This document shows, piece after piece, positions 14,819 through 14,840 of a stretch of 14,840 nt of DNA. The notes beneath the pieces are model-generated. The model ran no database searches and was not told where the DNA came from. It worked only from the letters and a program-made list of their open reading frames with translations. Source of the DNA: CAXQRU01 sp964226685 (GTDB lineage: Bacteria > Pseudomonadota > Gammaproteobacteria > Pseudomonadales > Cellvibrionaceae); the NCBI GenBank assembly GCA_964226685.1, contig CAXQRU010000044.1, positions 1-14,840 of the forward strand. Direction: 5' to 3'. Both the position numbers and the translations under genes were made by a program. Numbering within the stretch: the first letter of the stretch is position 1; every line of letters begins with the position of its first letter.

Positions 14819-14840
14819 AGATCGGAAGAGCACACGTCTG
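14819..14840. other. Illumina TruSeq adapter remnant at contig end
   Basis: The final 22 bases, beginning AGATCGGAAGAGC and ending ACGTCTG, match the start of the standard Illumina TruSeq read-1-side adapter. This is not genomic DNA; genome sequence should be taken to end at or before 14818, and the few bases preceding it should be treated with caution. Confidence 0.96.

Noticed and set aside
1..14840. CRISPR arrays, tRNA/rRNA genes, insertion sequences, prophage or known antiphage systems
   Set aside because: No regular repeat-spacer pattern, no cloverleaf or rRNA-like stretch and no transposase or integrase motif was seen. The AAA+ cluster lacks nuclease or toxin partners in the window, so a defence role is not supported.

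Overview
The window looks like a chromosomal segment of a marine-type gammaproteobacterium. The coding sequence is moderately AT-rich, and it carries a BaeSR-Spy-like envelope stress locus, a YceH (UPF0502) protein, an orphan family-3 solute-binding protein, a c-di-GMP response regulator and a chemoreceptor. Genus cannot be fixed from the sequence alone. No tRNA, rRNA, CRISPR array, insertion sequence or phage gene was seen. The last 22 bases match an Illumina adapter, so the right edge is the end of a short-read contig and not natural DNA.

Layout: (1) 1-4135, plus strand: a three-gene cluster of a cysteine-free coiled-coil protein (5' end probably cut off), a ClpB-like double AAA+ ATPase whose first ATPase site is degenerate and whose second is intact, and a single-pass membrane protein with a cysteine-bearing periplasmic domain. 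This is the least characterised and most interesting part. It is consistent with a PspA/ESCRT-III-like envelope-remodelling module, but that is inference. (2) 4152-5879, minus strand: a REC-GGDEF-EAL response regulator with intact synthase, inhibitory and phosphodiesterase motifs. (3) 5880-8800, plus strand: a divergent intergenic region with a clear minus-strand promoter, a direct repeat, and a hairpin that buries the Shine-Dalgarno of a 12-codon leader ORF. It is followed by a BaeS-like kinase, a BaeR-like regulator and a Spy/CpxP-like chaperone, then a terminator-like hairpin. (4) 8880-11634, plus strand: a two-gene unit with a one-TM protein carrying a Big_9/cadherin-like domain and a secreted protein made of two tandem TAXI-type binding modules, with no TRAP permease nearby. 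(5) 11640-13069, minus strand: yceH and an orphan solute-binding protein. (6) 13240-14769, plus strand: a chemoreceptor, divergent from (5).

Most of the window senses or responds to the cell envelope and periplasm: a predicted membrane-remodelling module, a periplasmic misfolding response (BaeSR-Spy-like), periplasmic ligand binders, c-di-GMP turnover and chemotaxis. Notable anomalies are the dead first AAA+ domain, the possibly out-of-phase signal peptide at 8863-8910, the internally duplicated binding protein and the SD-sequestering leader of the kinase gene.
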